Shown: piece by piece, positions 17,405 through 26,507 of the stretch
Layout: each line of letters begins with the position of its first letter
Numbering within the stretch: the first letter of the stretch is position 1
Source: Klebsiella michiganensis
Lineage (GTDB): Bacteria; Pseudomonadota; Gammaproteobacteria; Enterobacterales; Enterobacteriaceae
DNA length: 64,000 nucleotides
NCBI GenBank assembly: GCA_000963575.1
Contig: CP011077.1
Coordinates: 2,852,001 to 2,916,000, forward strand
Direction of reading: 5' to 3'
Translations under genes and position numbers: made by a program
The notes under the pieces: model-generated
Databases searched by the model: none
Seen by the model: the letters and a program-made list of their open reading frames with translations, nothing else
What the model was told of the DNA's origin: nothing

Positions 17405-18189
17405 TGCTTGAATTGTTGTTGCCCGGCTGGCTGGCCGGGGTTTTGCTCGCCTGTGCGGCGGGGCCACTGGGCTCTTTTGTGGTCTGGCGTCGGATGTCCT
17501 ACTTCGGCGATACGCTGGCACACGCCTCATTGCTGGGCGTAGCATTTGGTCTGCTGCTCAACGTGAACCCCTTTTATGCCGTTATCGCGGTGACGCTGCT
17601 GCTTGCCATTGGCCTGGTCTGGCTCGAGAAACGCCCTCACCTCGCCATTGATACCCTGCTTGGCATTATGGCGCACAGCGCCCTGTCCCTCGGCCTGGTA
17701 GTGGTCAGCCTGATGTCCAACGTGCGCGTCGATCTGATGGCCTACCTGTTCGGGGATCTACTCTCGGTCACGCCGCCGGACATTATCTCCATTGCCGCAG
17801 GCGTTGCCGTCGTGCTTGGCGTACTCGCCTGGCAGTGGCGTAGCCTGCTGGCGATGACCATCAGCCCGGACCTGGCCCACGTTGATGGCGTCAATCTTCA
17901 GCGCGTGAAAATGCTGTTGATGCTGGTTACCGCCCTCACCATTGGCGTTGCAATGAAGTTCGTCGGGGCGCTGATCATTACCTCGCTGCTGATAATCCCC
18001 GCCGCAACCGCACGGCGCTTCGCCCGGACGCCGGAGCAGATGGCGGGCTTTGCTGTCCTGATTGGTATGGTTGCCGTCACCGGTGGGCTTGCTTTCTCGG
18101 CGCTGTACGACACGCCGGCCGGCCCATCCGTCGTGCTGGCCGCCGCCGGGCTGTTTATTCTTAGCATGGCAAAAAAACAGCCAGCTTAA
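17404..18189 (+). CDS. znuB: zinc ABC transporter permease ZnuB
   Basis: ZnuB is the membrane channel of the ZnuABC zinc importer, a 261-aa ABC-3 family permease with seven to eight hydrophobic segments. Conserved features include the early VVWRRMSYFGDTLAHASLLG block and the C-terminal FVGALIITSLLIIPAATARR. It starts in the znuC stop codon and ends at a bidirectional terminator facing ruvB. Length and sequence agree with E. coli ZnuB. Confidence 0.97.
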   Translation: MLELLLPGWLAGVLLACAAGPLGSFVVWRRMSYFGDTLAHASLLGVAFGLLLNVNPFYAVIAVTLLLAIGLVWLEKRPHLAIDTLLGIMAHSALSLGLVVVSLMSNVRVDLMAYLFGDLLSVTPPDIISIAAGVAVVLGVLAWQWRSLLAMTISPDLAHVDGVNLQRVKMLLMLVTALTIGVAMKFVGALIITSLLIIPAATARRFARTPEQMAGFAVLIGMVAVTGGLAFSALYDTPAGPSVVLAAAGLFILSMAKKQPA

Positions 18190-18206
18190 GACTGGCCGTG
18201 AAACGA

Positions 18207-18232
18207 AAAAGGCGCCCCAGGGCGCCTTTTTT
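18207..18232. terminator. bidirectional terminator between znuB and ruvB
   Basis: A perfect 10-bp stem (AAAAGGCGCC/GGCGCCTTTT) with a CCAG loop and T- or A-runs on both sides. Confidence 0.92.
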
Positions 18233-18244
18233 ATTGCGGAATAC

Positions 18245-19255
18245 TCACGGCTGGGCCGGAGGGACAATCCCAAAATGTGTCCAGGCTCGCGGGGTGGCAA
18301 TACGTCCACGCGGCGTTCGCTGCAGGAAGCCCTGCTGAATCAGGAACGGTTCAAGCACGTCCTCAATGGTTTCTCTCTCTTCGCCGATAGCAGCGGCAAG
18401 GTTATCCAGCCCAACCGGGCCACCGAGAAACTTGTCAATCACCGCCAGCAGCAGCTTGCGGTCCATGTAGTCAAAGCCTTCGCTATCCACATTCAGCATA
18501 TCCAGCGCCTGCGCAGCCACCTCGGCGGTAATCGCCCCGTCATGCTTCACTTCGGCAAAGTCACGCACGCGGCGCAGTAAGCGGTTAGCTATCCGGGGTG
18601 TACCCCGAGCGCGACGGGCAACTTCCAGGGCACCATCCTCGCTCATCTCCAGCCCGAGTACGCTGGCGCTGCGCCCGACAATATGCTGCAAATCGGCCAC
18701 CTGGTAAAACTCCAGCCGCTGCACAATGCCGAAACGGTCGCGCAACGGCGAGGTCAGAGAACCAGCGCGCGTGGTCGCGCCAATCAAAGTAAATGGCGGA
18801 AGATCGATTTTAATCGAACGCGCGGCCGGGCCTTCGCCAATCATGATATCCAACTGATAGTCTTCCATCGCCGGATACAGTACCTCTTCCACCACCGGGG
18901 AAAGGCGGTGAATCTCATCGATAAACAGCACATCGTGAGGCTCAAGATTGGTCAGCATTGCCGCCAAATCGCCGGCTTTTTCCAACACCGGGCCGGAGGT
19001 GGTACGCAAATTCACGCCCATCTCGTTGGCCACAATGTTAGCCAGCGTGGTTTTCCCCAACCCTGGCGGGCCGAAAATCAGCAGATGATCGAGCGCATCG
19101 CCGCGCAGCTTTGCCGCCTGAATGAAAATTTCCATCTGCGAGCGGACGTGCGGCTGCCCGACATACTCTTCGAGCAGTTTAGGGCGGATTGCACGATCGA
19201 TTAACTCGTCCTGGGTGATGTTTCCTGGGGATACCAGGCGGTCTGCTTCAATCAT
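18245..19255 (-). CDS. ruvB: Holliday junction branch-migration ATPase RuvB
   Basis: RuvB is the hexameric AAA+ motor that drives branch migration of Holliday junctions with RuvA. The 336-aa product equals E. coli RuvB in length, with Walker A GPPGLGKTTLA, Walker B LFIDEIHR and the C-terminal winged-helix DNA-binding domain (TPRGRIATPRAW). It follows ruvA by 8 bp on the same strand. In E. coli ruvAB is LexA-controlled; I did not find a convincing LexA box upstream of ruvA here. Confidence 0.98.
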   Translation of the reverse strand: MIEADRLVSPGNITQDELIDRAIRPKLLEEYVGQPHVRSQMEIFIQAAKLRGDALDHLLIFGPPGLGKTTLANIVANEMGVNLRTTSGPVLEKAGDLAAMLTNLEPHDVLFIDEIHRLSPVVEEVLYPAMEDYQLDIMIGEGPAARSIKIDLPPFTLIGATTRAGSLTSPLRDRFGIVQRLEFYQVADLQHIVGRSASVLGLEMSEDGALEVARRARGTPRIANRLLRRVRDFAEVKHDGAITAEVAAQALDMLNVDSEGFDYMDRKLLLAVIDKFLGGPVGLDNLAAAIGEERETIEDVLEPFLIQQGFLQRTPRGRIATPRAWTHFGIVPPAQP

Positions 19256-19263
19256 CCTCTACC

Positions 19264-19875
19264 TCATAGCGCCGCGCGGAGCGCTTCGCGGATCAGGGTT
19301 TCGCTGTCGGCACCGGCACGGCCTACTTTGCTGACCATGCGGCTGGCTTCCTGTGGTTTATAGCCCAGAGAAACGAGGGCAGCAACGGCTTCCTGCTCCG
19401 CGTCGTCCGCCTGGCCGTTATCCGGGGAGGTTAGCACCAGATCCGCAGCCGGGGTGAACAGATCGCCATGCATGCCTTTGAAGCGGTCTTTCATCTCAAC
19501 AATCAGGCGCTCGGCAGTTTTCTTCCCGACGCCCGGCAGCTTGATGAGGGAGCCAATTTCTTCGCGCTCGACGGCATTAACGAACTGCTGAGCCGACATC
19601 CCGGAGAGAATAGCCAGCGCCAGTTTTGGCCCCACGCCGTTCACTTTAATCAGCTCGCGGAACAGCGTACGTTCCTGCTTATTGTTAAACCCGTAGAGCA
19701 GCTGAGCGTCTTCACGCACCACGAACTGAGTGAACACTACCGCTTCTTTACCAATGTCCGGCAGCTCATAGAAGCAGGTCATCGGCATATACACTTCGTA
19801 ACCCACGCCGTTGGTTTCCAGCAATACCAATGGGGGCTGCTTTTCCAGAACGGTGCCTCTGAGTCGACCTATCAC
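19264..19875 (-). CDS. ruvA: Holliday junction binding protein RuvA
   Basis: RuvA binds four-way junctions as a tetramer and loads RuvB. The 203-aa protein matches E. coli RuvA in length, with an OB-fold N-terminal domain (MIGRLRGTVLEKQPP), the two HhH motifs in the middle (INGVGPKLALAIL-like VNGVGPKLALAIL and LPGVGKKTAERLI) and the C-terminal RuvB-binding helical domain. It lies directly upstream of ruvB. The yebB gene found between ruvA and ruvC in E. coli is absent. Confidence 0.98.
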   Translation of the reverse strand: MIGRLRGTVLEKQPPLVLLETNGVGYEVYMPMTCFYELPDIGKEAVVFTQFVVREDAQLLYGFNNKQERTLFRELIKVNGVGPKLALAILSGMSAQQFVNAVEREEIGSLIKLPGVGKKTAERLIVEMKDRFKGMHGDLFTPAADLVLTSPDNGQADDAEQEAVAALVSLGYKPQEASRMVSKVGRAGADSETLIREALRAAL

Positions 19876-19927
19876 ATTGTGCTCCTGCGTATTTACGTTG
19901 ATGCGCGAAAAAGTAACGCTATGATAT

Positions 19928-19955
19928 AAAAAAGGCTGGATAGATATCCAGCCTT
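19928..19955 (-). terminator. ruvC terminator
   Basis: Stem AAGGCTGGA/TCCAGCCTT (19932-19940 with 19947-19955) directly follows the ruvC stop and is followed by a U-run on the minus transcript. Confidence 0.85.
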
Positions 19956-19957
19956 AA

Positions 19958-20479
19958 TTATTTTAATCGCCCCCGCGCCAGGTTGAGCCGCGATTCGCTC
20001 ATCTGGGCCGCGTTTTGCGTTACGTGGCAATGCGTAATAGCGATAGCCAGCGCATCCGCCGCATCCGCCTGGGGATTAGCCGGGAGCTTAAGCAGCGTAC
20101 GCACCATGTGCTGCACCTGGCTTTTCTCCGCGCTGCCCATGCCCACCACGGTTTGCTTTACCTGGCGTGCCGCGTACTCAAACACCGGCAGATCAGCATT
20201 CACTGCAGCCACAATGGCCGCGCCGCGCGCCTGCCCCAGCTTAAGCGCGGAATCCGCGTTCTTCGCCATAAATACTTGCTCAATGGCGAAATATTCAGGC
20301 TGAAACTGGGTAATGATTTCGCTCACTCCCGCGTAGATAAGCTTCAGACGCGAGGGCAAGTCGGCAACCTGCGTTCGAATACAGCCGCTGCCCAGATAGG
20401 TCAACTGCCGCCCGGTCTGGCGAATTACACCATAACCGGTGACGCGTGACCCCGGGTCGATGCCGAGAATAATCGCCAT
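19958..20479 (-). CDS. ruvC: Holliday junction resolvase RuvC
   Basis: RuvC is the dimeric endonuclease that cuts Holliday junctions symmetrically. The 173-aa product equals E. coli RuvC, with the acidic catalytic residues in ILGIDPGS (Asp8 of the precursor), AIEQVF and DAADALAIA. The start MAIILG is taken over an ATG four codons upstream because it is the family start. It lies between ruvA and yebC; an ERIC-type element fills the gap to yebC. Confidence 0.98.
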   Translation of the reverse strand: MAIILGIDPGSRVTGYGVIRQTGRQLTYLGSGCIRTQVADLPSRLKLIYAGVSEIITQFQPEYFAIEQVFMAKNADSALKLGQARGAAIVAAVNADLPVFEYAARQVKQTVVGMGSAEKSQVQHMVRTLLKLPANPQADAADALAIAITHCHVTQNAAQMSESRLNLARGRLK

Positions 20480-20504
20480 TAAACCTCTCAATCAGGTAGA
20501 GACG

Positions 20505-20629
20505 ATACCCTAAATATTTCAGCTCACAGAAAGGCGGCTACGCAGCGCATCCCCCAGAGCGTAGATAAACTACGTGCTGGGGTAAGCGAGGAGAGCCAAC
20601 GCATCTGTGGGCTGAAAAATGACGGGTAT
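20505..20629. repeat. ERIC (IRU) intergenic repeat
   Basis: This 125-bp element has matching ends (ATACCC at 20505-20510 and GGGTAT at 20624-20629) and is an imperfect palindrome through its length. The centre (ATCCCCCAG, ...TAGATAAACTAC, GTGCTGGGGTAAGCGAGG, AGCCAACGCA) matches the ERIC consensus as I remember it. It lies between ruvC and yebC and reaches the yebC stop codon. ERICs are short non-autonomous elements found only between genes in transcribed regions. Confidence 0.85.
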
Positions 20630-21369
20630 TAAAGGGTCGCCGCCACCTCGTCGGAGATCTCACCGTTGTGGTAAACCTCCTGCACGTCATCACAGTCTTC
20701 CAGCATGTCGATCAGACGCATCAGCTTAGGCGCGGTGTCCGCGTCCATGTCTGCTTTGGTGGAAGGGATCATTGAAACTTCCGCGTTGTCCGCCTTCAGA
20801 CCCGCAGCTTCCAGAGCATCTTTCACCGCGCCCATTTCTTCCCACGCGGTGTAAACGTCGATGGCACCATCGTCGAAGGTCACGACGTCTTCAGCACCCG
20901 CTTCCAGCGCCGCTTCCATGATCTGATCTTCGTCACCCGCTTCGAAGGAGATAACCCCTTTCTTGCTGAACAGGTAGGCTACGGAGCCGTCGGTGCCCAG
21001 GTTGCCGCCGCATTTGTTGAACGCGTGGCGCACTTCGGCAACGGTACGGTTGCGGTTGTCGCTCAGGCATTCAACCATCACGGCAGAACCGCCTGGGCCG
21101 TAACCTTCATAAATGATGGTTTCCATGTTCGCATCATCATCGCCGCCCACGCCGCGCGCAATCGCACGGTTCAGGGTATCACGCGTCATGTTGTTAGACA
21201 GCGCTTTATCGATAGCTGCGCGCAGACGCGGGTTAGACCCTGCATCGCCGCCGCCCAGACGGGCAGCCGTGACCAGCTCGCGAATAATTTTGGTGAAAAT
21301 CTTACCGCGCTTGGCATCCTGTGCCGCTTTGCGGTGTTTCGTGTTGGCCCACTTACTATGACCTGCCAT
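20629..21369 (-). CDS. yebC: YebC/PmpR-family protein
   Basis: YebC is a widespread 246-aa cytoplasmic protein. Members have been described as transcription regulators (PmpR) and, more recently, as ribosome factors helping polyproline translation. The sequence starts MAGHSKWANTKHRKAAQD and matches E. coli YebC throughout, including the IYEGYGPGG motif and acidic C-terminal domain (LIDMLEDCDDVQEVYHN). The ATG at 21369 is chosen over one four codons upstream. It follows nudB by 23 bp, so aspS-nudB-yebC may be one transcript. Confidence 0.96.
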   Translation of the reverse strand: MAGHSKWANTKHRKAAQDAKRGKIFTKIIRELVTAARLGGGDAGSNPRLRAAIDKALSNNMTRDTLNRAIARGVGGDDDANMETIIYEGYGPGGSAVMVECLSDNRNRTVAEVRHAFNKCGGNLGTDGSVAYLFSKKGVISFEAGDEDQIMEAALEAGAEDVVTFDDGAIDVYTAWEEMGAVKDALEAAGLKADNAEVSMIPSTKADMDADTAPKLMRLIDMLEDCDDVQEVYHNGEISDEVAATL

Positions 21370-21392
21370 AACAATCTCCAAAAGCGCCTGTA

Positions 21393-21836
21393 TCAGGCGG
21401 CATCAATTACAAACTCTTCAATCGCCTGCCGGTTGCTCCATGACTTGGTCATCAGGGCCGCCTCTTCGGCGGGCACCCATTTCCAGGCCAGATGTTCCGT
21501 AATAGTAATCTGGCGTTCATGAGGCAGCGCAAGACAGAACCACGATTCCGTATTACGCGTGATCCCCGGCGCATAGCGATGACGCAAATGAGTGAATATC
21601 TCAAACTCCACCCGGCGCTGGCAGTCAACTAACGGCAGCGGCTCATTGAGCACATCGATAGCGACCTCTTCCTTTACTTCACGCCGGGCGGCATGCAGCG
21701 CGCTTTCCCCTTCCTCAAGGCTGCCGGTGACCGACTGCCAAAAATCAGGATCGTCGCGCCGCTGTAACATCAGCACCCGCTTCGTATCTTCTGCGTAAAT
21801 GACCACCAGAACCGAGACGGGACGCTTATAAGGCAT
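21393..21836 (-). CDS. nudB: dihydroneopterin triphosphate diphosphatase NudB
   Basis: NudB hydrolyses dihydroneopterin triphosphate to the monophosphate in folate synthesis. The 147-aa Nudix protein has the Nudix box G-x5-E...REVKEEV (GSLEEGESALHAARREVKEEV region) and matches E. coli NudB from YKRPVS on; E. coli has three more N-terminal residues. Its ATG overlaps the aspS stop (TGATG), so translation is coupled. Confidence 0.95.
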   Translation of the reverse strand: MPYKRPVSVLVVIYAEDTKRVLMLQRRDDPDFWQSVTGSLEEGESALHAARREVKEEVAIDVLNEPLPLVDCQRRVEFEIFTHLRHRYAPGITRNTESWFCLALPHERQITITEHLAWKWVPAEEAALMTKSWSNRQAIEEFVIDAA

Positions 21837-23608
21837 CAGTTTTTCTCTGCCTTTTTAATGACTTCAATCCCCAGTTCGGCAAGCGAAGCAGGGTTAGCGA
21901 AACTTGGCGCTTCGGTCATCAGACAGGCGGCAGCCGTGGTTTTCGGGAAGGCGATAACGTCACGGATGTTGTCGGTACCGGTCAGCAGCATGGTCAGGCG
22001 ATCCAGACCAAACGCCAGGCCTGCATGAGGCGGAGTACCGTACTTCAGCGCGTCCAGCAGGAAGCCGAATTTCTCGCGCTGTTCCTGCTCGTTAATGCCC
22101 AGAATGCCGAACACGGTCTGCTGCATCTGGCCGTTGTGAATACGCACGGAGCCGCCGCCCACTTCATAGCCGTTGATAACCATATCGTAGGCGTTTGCAA
22201 TGGCGGTTTCCGGCTGGGCAGCCAGTTCTTCCGGCGTCATATCTTTTGGCGCGGTGAACGGATGGTGCATCGCGGTCAGGCCGCCTTCACCGTCCTCTTC
22301 AAACATTGGGAAGTCAACCACCCACAGCGGCGCCCATTTTTTCTCATCGGTTAACTGCAGGTCTTTACCGATTTTCAGACGCAGCGCGCCCAGCGCATCG
22401 GCAACCACTTTTTTGCTGTCCGCACCGAAGAAGATCATGTCGCCGTCGGCCGCACCGGTACGTGCCAGGATAGTTTCTACGATATCCGCATTCAGGAATT
22501 TGGCTACCGGGCTGGTTACCCCTTCGATGCCTTTCGCACGCTCGTTAACCTTGATGTACGCCAGGCCACGAGCGCCGTAAATTTCAATGAACTTGCCGTA
22601 GTCGTCAATCTGTTTACGGCTGATCTGTGCGCCACCCGGCACACGCAGCGCGGCAACGCGGCCTTTCGCATCGTTTGCCGGGCCGGAGAAGACTTTAAAC
22701 TCAACGTCTTTGACCAGGTCAGCTACATCCACCAGCTCCAGCGGGTTACGCAGGTCCGGTTTGTCGGAACCGTAGCGGCGTTCAGCTTCGGCGAAAGTCA
22801 TCACCGGGAAGTCGCCCAGGTCAACGTTAATGGTGTTAATCCACAGTTTGCGCACCAGGTCTTCCATCACTTCACGCACCTGCGGTGCGGTCATAAAGGA
22901 AGTTTCGACGTCGATCTGGGTAAATTCTGGCTGACGATCGGCGCGCAGATCTTCGTCGCGGAAACATTTAACGATCTGGTAGTAGCGGTCAAAGCCGGAC
23001 ATCATCAGCAGCTGTTTGAACAGCTGCGGAGACTGTGGCAGTGCGTAGAACTTGCCTTTATGTACGCGGGAAGGCACCAGATAGTCACGAGCACCTTCAG
23101 GCGTGGCTTTAGTCAGCATCGGGGTTTCAATATCGAGGAAACCGTGATCGTCCATAAAGCGGCGCACGAAGCTGGTAATTTTTGCGCGAGTTTTCAGGCG
23201 CTGAGCCATTTCTGGACGACGGAGATCCAGGTAACGATACTTCAGGCGCGCTTCTTCAGTATTAACGTGGTTGGAGTCCAGCGGCAGCACGTCAGAGCGG
23301 TTGATGATGGTCAGTTCGGTGGCAAATACTTCCACTTCGCCGGTGGCCATATCTTTATTAACGTTGCGCTCGTCGCGAGCACGCACGGTGCCAACAACCT
23401 GAATACAGAACTCATTACGCAGTTCAGAGGCGAGCTGAAACGCTTCCTGACGGTCCGGGTCGAAAAACACCTGCACGATGCCTTCACGATCGCGCATATC
23501 AATAAAGATAAGGCTACCGAGGTCGCGGCGACGATTGACCCACCCACTAAGCGTTACTTGCTGTCCCACATGGGATTGATTGAGCTGCCCGCAATATACT
23601 GTACGCAT
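21836..23608 (-). CDS. aspS: aspartyl-tRNA synthetase
   Basis: AspRS charges tRNA-Asp. The 590-aa product equals E. coli AspS, with the N-terminal OB-fold anticodon domain (VTLSGWVNRRRDLGSLIFIDMRD), class II motif 2 (CFRDEDLRADRQPEFTQ), the bacterial GAD insertion domain and motif 3 (GLAFGLDRL). The start MRTVYCGQLN at 23608 is chosen over an ATG 12 codons upstream by family conservation. First gene of the likely aspS-nudB-yebC transcript. Confidence 0.98.
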   Translation of the reverse strand: MRTVYCGQLNQSHVGQQVTLSGWVNRRRDLGSLIFIDMRDREGIVQVFFDPDRQEAFQLASELRNEFCIQVVGTVRARDERNVNKDMATGEVEVFATELTIINRSDVLPLDSNHVNTEEARLKYRYLDLRRPEMAQRLKTRAKITSFVRRFMDDHGFLDIETPMLTKATPEGARDYLVPSRVHKGKFYALPQSPQLFKQLLMMSGFDRYYQIVKCFRDEDLRADRQPEFTQIDVETSFMTAPQVREVMEDLVRKLWINTINVDLGDFPVMTFAEAERRYGSDKPDLRNPLELVDVADLVKDVEFKVFSGPANDAKGRVAALRVPGGAQISRKQIDDYGKFIEIYGARGLAYIKVNERAKGIEGVTSPVAKFLNADIVETILARTGAADGDMIFFGADSKKVVADALGALRLKIGKDLQLTDEKKWAPLWVVDFPMFEEDGEGGLTAMHHPFTAPKDMTPEELAAQPETAIANAYDMVINGYEVGGGSVRIHNGQMQQTVFGILGINEQEQREKFGFLLDALKYGTPPHAGLAFGLDRLTMLLTGTDNIRDVIAFPKTTAAACLMTEAPSFANPASLAELGIEVIKKAEKN

Positions 23609-23876
23609 GAGATATCCCTTAATTAGCTGCACGCGACCCGCCACCTGCGACGGCAGGCGCTTTGGTGGCAGCTATTTCGACTGTCACAACTGGATGAAAA
23701 AAGGGGGCTATTATACTGGAAATAATGGCTGGCGATAACCCCGAAACCGCCGACTGGCGCGAATCACAGCGCCGGTATTGCAGATTCTCACAAAAATTAA
23801 CAAAATTTGTAAACTCAGCAACCTGGCTTCCAGCGTAAGGTATTGACCCTTAACCCCAATGTTAATCGGAGTCACA

Positions 23877-24443
23877 ATGACACAATTGAACGCATCTCGT
23901 ACTGCCCTGGTGGTGATTGACCTGCAGGACGGTATTTTACCGTTCGCGGGCGGCCCCCACAGCGCCAACGACGTCGTGGCTCGTGCAGCGCGCCTGGCTG
24001 AGAAATTCCGGGCCAACGGTTCGCCGGTGGTCATGGTGCGCGTAGGCTGGTCGGCCGATTACGCTGAAGCCCTGAAACAACCTGTTGATGCCGCACCGCC
24101 GGGCCATGCCCTGCCGGAGAACTGGTGGAGCTACCCTGCCGCACTCGGTAAAAAAGACGGAGACCTTGAAGTGACCAAACGCCAGTGGGGTGCGTTTTAC
24201 GGCACCGATCTGGAGTTACAGCTGCGCCGTCGCGGTATCGACACCATCGTCCTTTGCGGGATCTCAACCAATATTGGCGTTGAATCTACCGCCCGCAACG
24301 CCTGGGAAATGGGCTTCTCGTTGGTTCTGGCTGAGGATGCCTGCAGCGCAGCCAGCGCCGAACAGCATAATCACAGCCTGAAGTTTATCTTCCCGCGTAT
24401 TGCCCGCATTCGCAGCACCGACGAGATAATCGCCTCACTATGA
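23877..24443 (+). CDS. yecD: isochorismatase-family protein YecD (catalytic cysteine missing)
   Basis: A 188-aa isochorismatase/nicotinamidase-fold hydrolase homolog, nearly the same as E. coli YecD. The aspartate of the triad is in VVIDLQDGILPF. At the place where active cysteine hydrolases have the nucleophile (T-[DN]-x-C-V), this protein reads STNIGVEST, with glycine; the E. coli protein has the same change, so the usual cysteine chemistry is unlikely. The real substrate is unknown. The start at 23877 has CGGAG upstream. The stop overlaps the yecE start by 4 bp. Confidence 0.93.
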   Translation: MTQLNASRTALVVIDLQDGILPFAGGPHSANDVVARAARLAEKFRANGSPVVMVRVGWSADYAEALKQPVDAAPPGHALPENWWSYPAALGKKDGDLEVTKRQWGAFYGTDLELQLRRRGIDTIVLCGISTNIGVESTARNAWEMGFSLVLAEDACSAASAEQHNHSLKFIFPRIARIRSTDEIIASL

Positions 24444-25258
24444 TTTATATCGGCCTTCCACAGTGGCAGCACCCGAAATGGAACCGGCTGGGCATCACTT
24501 CGCTGGAAGATTATGCCCGCCACTTCAACTGTGTGGAAGGCAACACCACGCTGTACGCTCTGCCAAAAGCAGAAATCGTACAGCGCTGGCGGGAAATGAC
24601 AGGCGACAGTTTTCGCTTCTGTTTTAAATTTCCCGCCACCATTTCCCATACCGCCGCCCTTCGCAACTGTGGCGATCTCACCGCCGAGTTTTTCGACCGC
24701 ATGTCGCCGCTGGCGGGCAGGATAGGCCAATACTGGCTGCAATTGCCGGCCACCTTCGGGCCAGGTGACCTCCCGGCGTTATGGAATTTCCTCGATACGT
24801 TGCCCGCTGACTTTACCTATGGCGTAGAAGTACGGCACCCGGCCTTTTTCGATAAAGGCGCCGATGAGCAGGCGCTGAACCGTGGCCTTCACGACCGCAA
24901 AGTGAATCGTGCGATTCTCGACAGCCGCCCTATTCACAGCGCCGTGCCGCATAATGAGGCGGTGCGGGAAGCCCAGCGAAAAAAACCTAAAGTTCCGGTG
25001 CATGCCATTGTCACGGCCAGCCACCCGTTAGTGCGGTTTATCGGCAGCGATAACATGGAGCAAAACGCCGCACTGTTCGACGTCTGGTTAAAAAAACTGC
25101 CTGAATGGGCGACAAAAGCGACGCCCTACCTGTTTCTTCACACCCCGGACATTGCCCAGGCCCCGGAGCTGGTTCATACGCTGTGGCCCGCGCTACAGCA
25201 CGCTTTCCCTGAATTAGGTGCCCCGCCAGCTATCCCGCAACAGGCCACACTTTTCTGA
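24440..25258 (+). CDS. yecE: DUF72 family protein YecE
   Basis: A 272-aa DUF72 (TIM-barrel-like) protein that matches E. coli YecE in full length. Conserved parts are the N-terminal IGLPQW, FCFKFPATISH and the LPATFGPGDLPALWNFLD block. The function is not established. It overlaps yecD by 4 bp and so is co-translated with it. Confidence 0.93.
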   Translation: MIYIGLPQWQHPKWNRLGITSLEDYARHFNCVEGNTTLYALPKAEIVQRWREMTGDSFRFCFKFPATISHTAALRNCGDLTAEFFDRMSPLAGRIGQYWLQLPATFGPGDLPALWNFLDTLPADFTYGVEVRHPAFFDKGADEQALNRGLHDRKVNRAILDSRPIHSAVPHNEAVREAQRKKPKVPVHAIVTASHPLVRFIGSDNMEQNAALFDVWLKKLPEWATKATPYLFLHTPDIAQAPELVHTLWPALQHAFPELGAPPAIPQQATLF

Positions 25259-25328
25259 CCACTAGCGACAGCACTCCTGTTGCGAGCTATCATAGCGGAA
25301 GCCGTAACTATTTCGACATGGAGTTAAT

Positions 25329-25724
25329 ATGGTAAGCGCGCTGTATGCGGTGCTGGCTGCTCTGCTGTTAATTAAGTTTTCGTTCGACGTTGTTCGCCTG
25401 CGCATGCAGTACAGAGTATCCTACGGCGACGGTGGTTTTAGTGAACTCCAAAGCGCCATTCGTATTCACGGCAATGCGGTGGAATATATTCCCATTTCCC
25501 TTCTGCTGTTATTGCTGATGGAGATGGACGGTGCCGAAATCTGGATGGTACATATTTGCGGTATTATGCTGTTGGCCGGACGCCTGCTGCATTATTATGG
25601 ATACCATCATCGTCTTATTCGCTGGCGCCGTTCCGGCATGGGTGCCACATGGTGTTCTCTGCTGCTGATGGTGCTGGCCAACTTATGGTATATGCCGTGG
25701 GAGTTGGTTTTCTCGCTCCGTTAA
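25329..25724 (+). CDS. yecN: MAPEG-family inner membrane protein YecN
   Basis: A 131-aa protein with four hydrophobic segments and the MAPEG signature region (RIHGNAVEYIPISLLLLLLM with RxxxNxxE). MAPEG proteins include glutathione-dependent membrane enzymes, but the activity of YecN is not known. It lies between yecE and cmoA as in E. coli. Confidence 0.9.
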   Translation: MVSALYAVLAALLLIKFSFDVVRLRMQYRVSYGDGGFSELQSAIRIHGNAVEYIPISLLLLLLMEMDGAEIWMVHICGIMLLAGRLLHYYGYHHRLIRWRRSGMGATWCSLLLMVLANLWYMPWELVFSLR

Positions 25725-25763
25725 CGCAAAATACGCCCCTTTCGAATTTCCGGATTTAACGTT

Positions 25764-26507
25764 ATGTCTGACCGCGATACGCTGTTTTCCGCCCCGATAG
25801 CCAAACTGGGCGACTGGACCTTTGATGAACGGGTAGCTGAAGTCTTCCCCGATATGATCCAGCGCTCGGTGCCAGGTTACTCCAATATCATCTCCATGAT
25901 TGGCATGCTGGCGGAGCGCTTCGTGCAGCCTCACAGCCAGGTCTACGATCTTGGCTGCTCTTTGGGCGCGGCAACATTATCGGTACGACGCAACATCCAC
26001 CACGATGGCTGCAAAATTATCGCCGTCGACAACTCACCGGCCATGGTCGAACGCTGCCGTCGCCATCTGGACGCCTTTAAAGCGCAGACGCCCGTCGAGG
26101 TCATCGAAGGCGATATCCGCCATATCGCCATTGAAAATGCTTCAATGGTGGTACTGAACTTTACGCTGCAATTCCTCGAGCCCGATGACCGTCAGCGGCT
26201 GTTGAACAACATCTGGCAAGGCCTGAAGCCGGGGGGTGCGCTGGTGCTTTCGGAGAAATTCAGCTTTGAAGATGCCGAGGTCGGCGAGCTGCTGTTTAAC
26301 ATGCACCACGACTTTAAGCGCGCCAACGGCTACAGCGAACTGGAAATCAGCCAGAAACGCAGCATGCTGGAAAACGTGATGCTGACCGACTCGGTCGAAA
26401 CCCATAAAAAACGCCTCCGGCAGGCAGGCTTTGAGCACGCCGAACTGTGGTTCCAGTGCTTTAACTTTGGCTCTCTGGTAGCCGTCAAATCCGGAGAAGT
26501 CGCGTGA
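25764..26507 (+). CDS. cmoA: carboxy-SAM synthase CmoA
   Basis: CmoA converts SAM and prephenate to carboxy-SAM, the donor for cmo5U at the wobble position of tRNA. The 247-aa product matches E. coli CmoA along its length, with the SAM motif YDLGCSLGAATLS and NFTLQFLEP. The stop overlaps the GTG start of cmoB (GTGA), so the two enzymes of the pathway are co-translated. Confidence 0.97.
   Translation: MSDRDTLFSAPIAKLGDWTFDERVAEVFPDMIQRSVPGYSNIISMIGMLAERFVQPHSQVYDLGCSLGAATLSVRRNIHHDGCKIIAVDNSPAMVERCRRHLDAFKAQTPVEVIEGDIRHIAIENASMVVLNFTLQFLEPDDRQRLLNNIWQGLKPGGALVLSEKFSFEDAEVGELLFNMHHDFKRANGYSELEISQKRSMLENVMLTDSVETHKKRLRQAGFEHAELWFQCFNFGSLVAVKSGEVA

Noticed and set aside
20505..20629. The palindromic ruvC-yebC gap as a CRISPR repeat or small RNA gene
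   Set aside because: Single copy, no spacers, and its central sequence fits the ERIC consensus.
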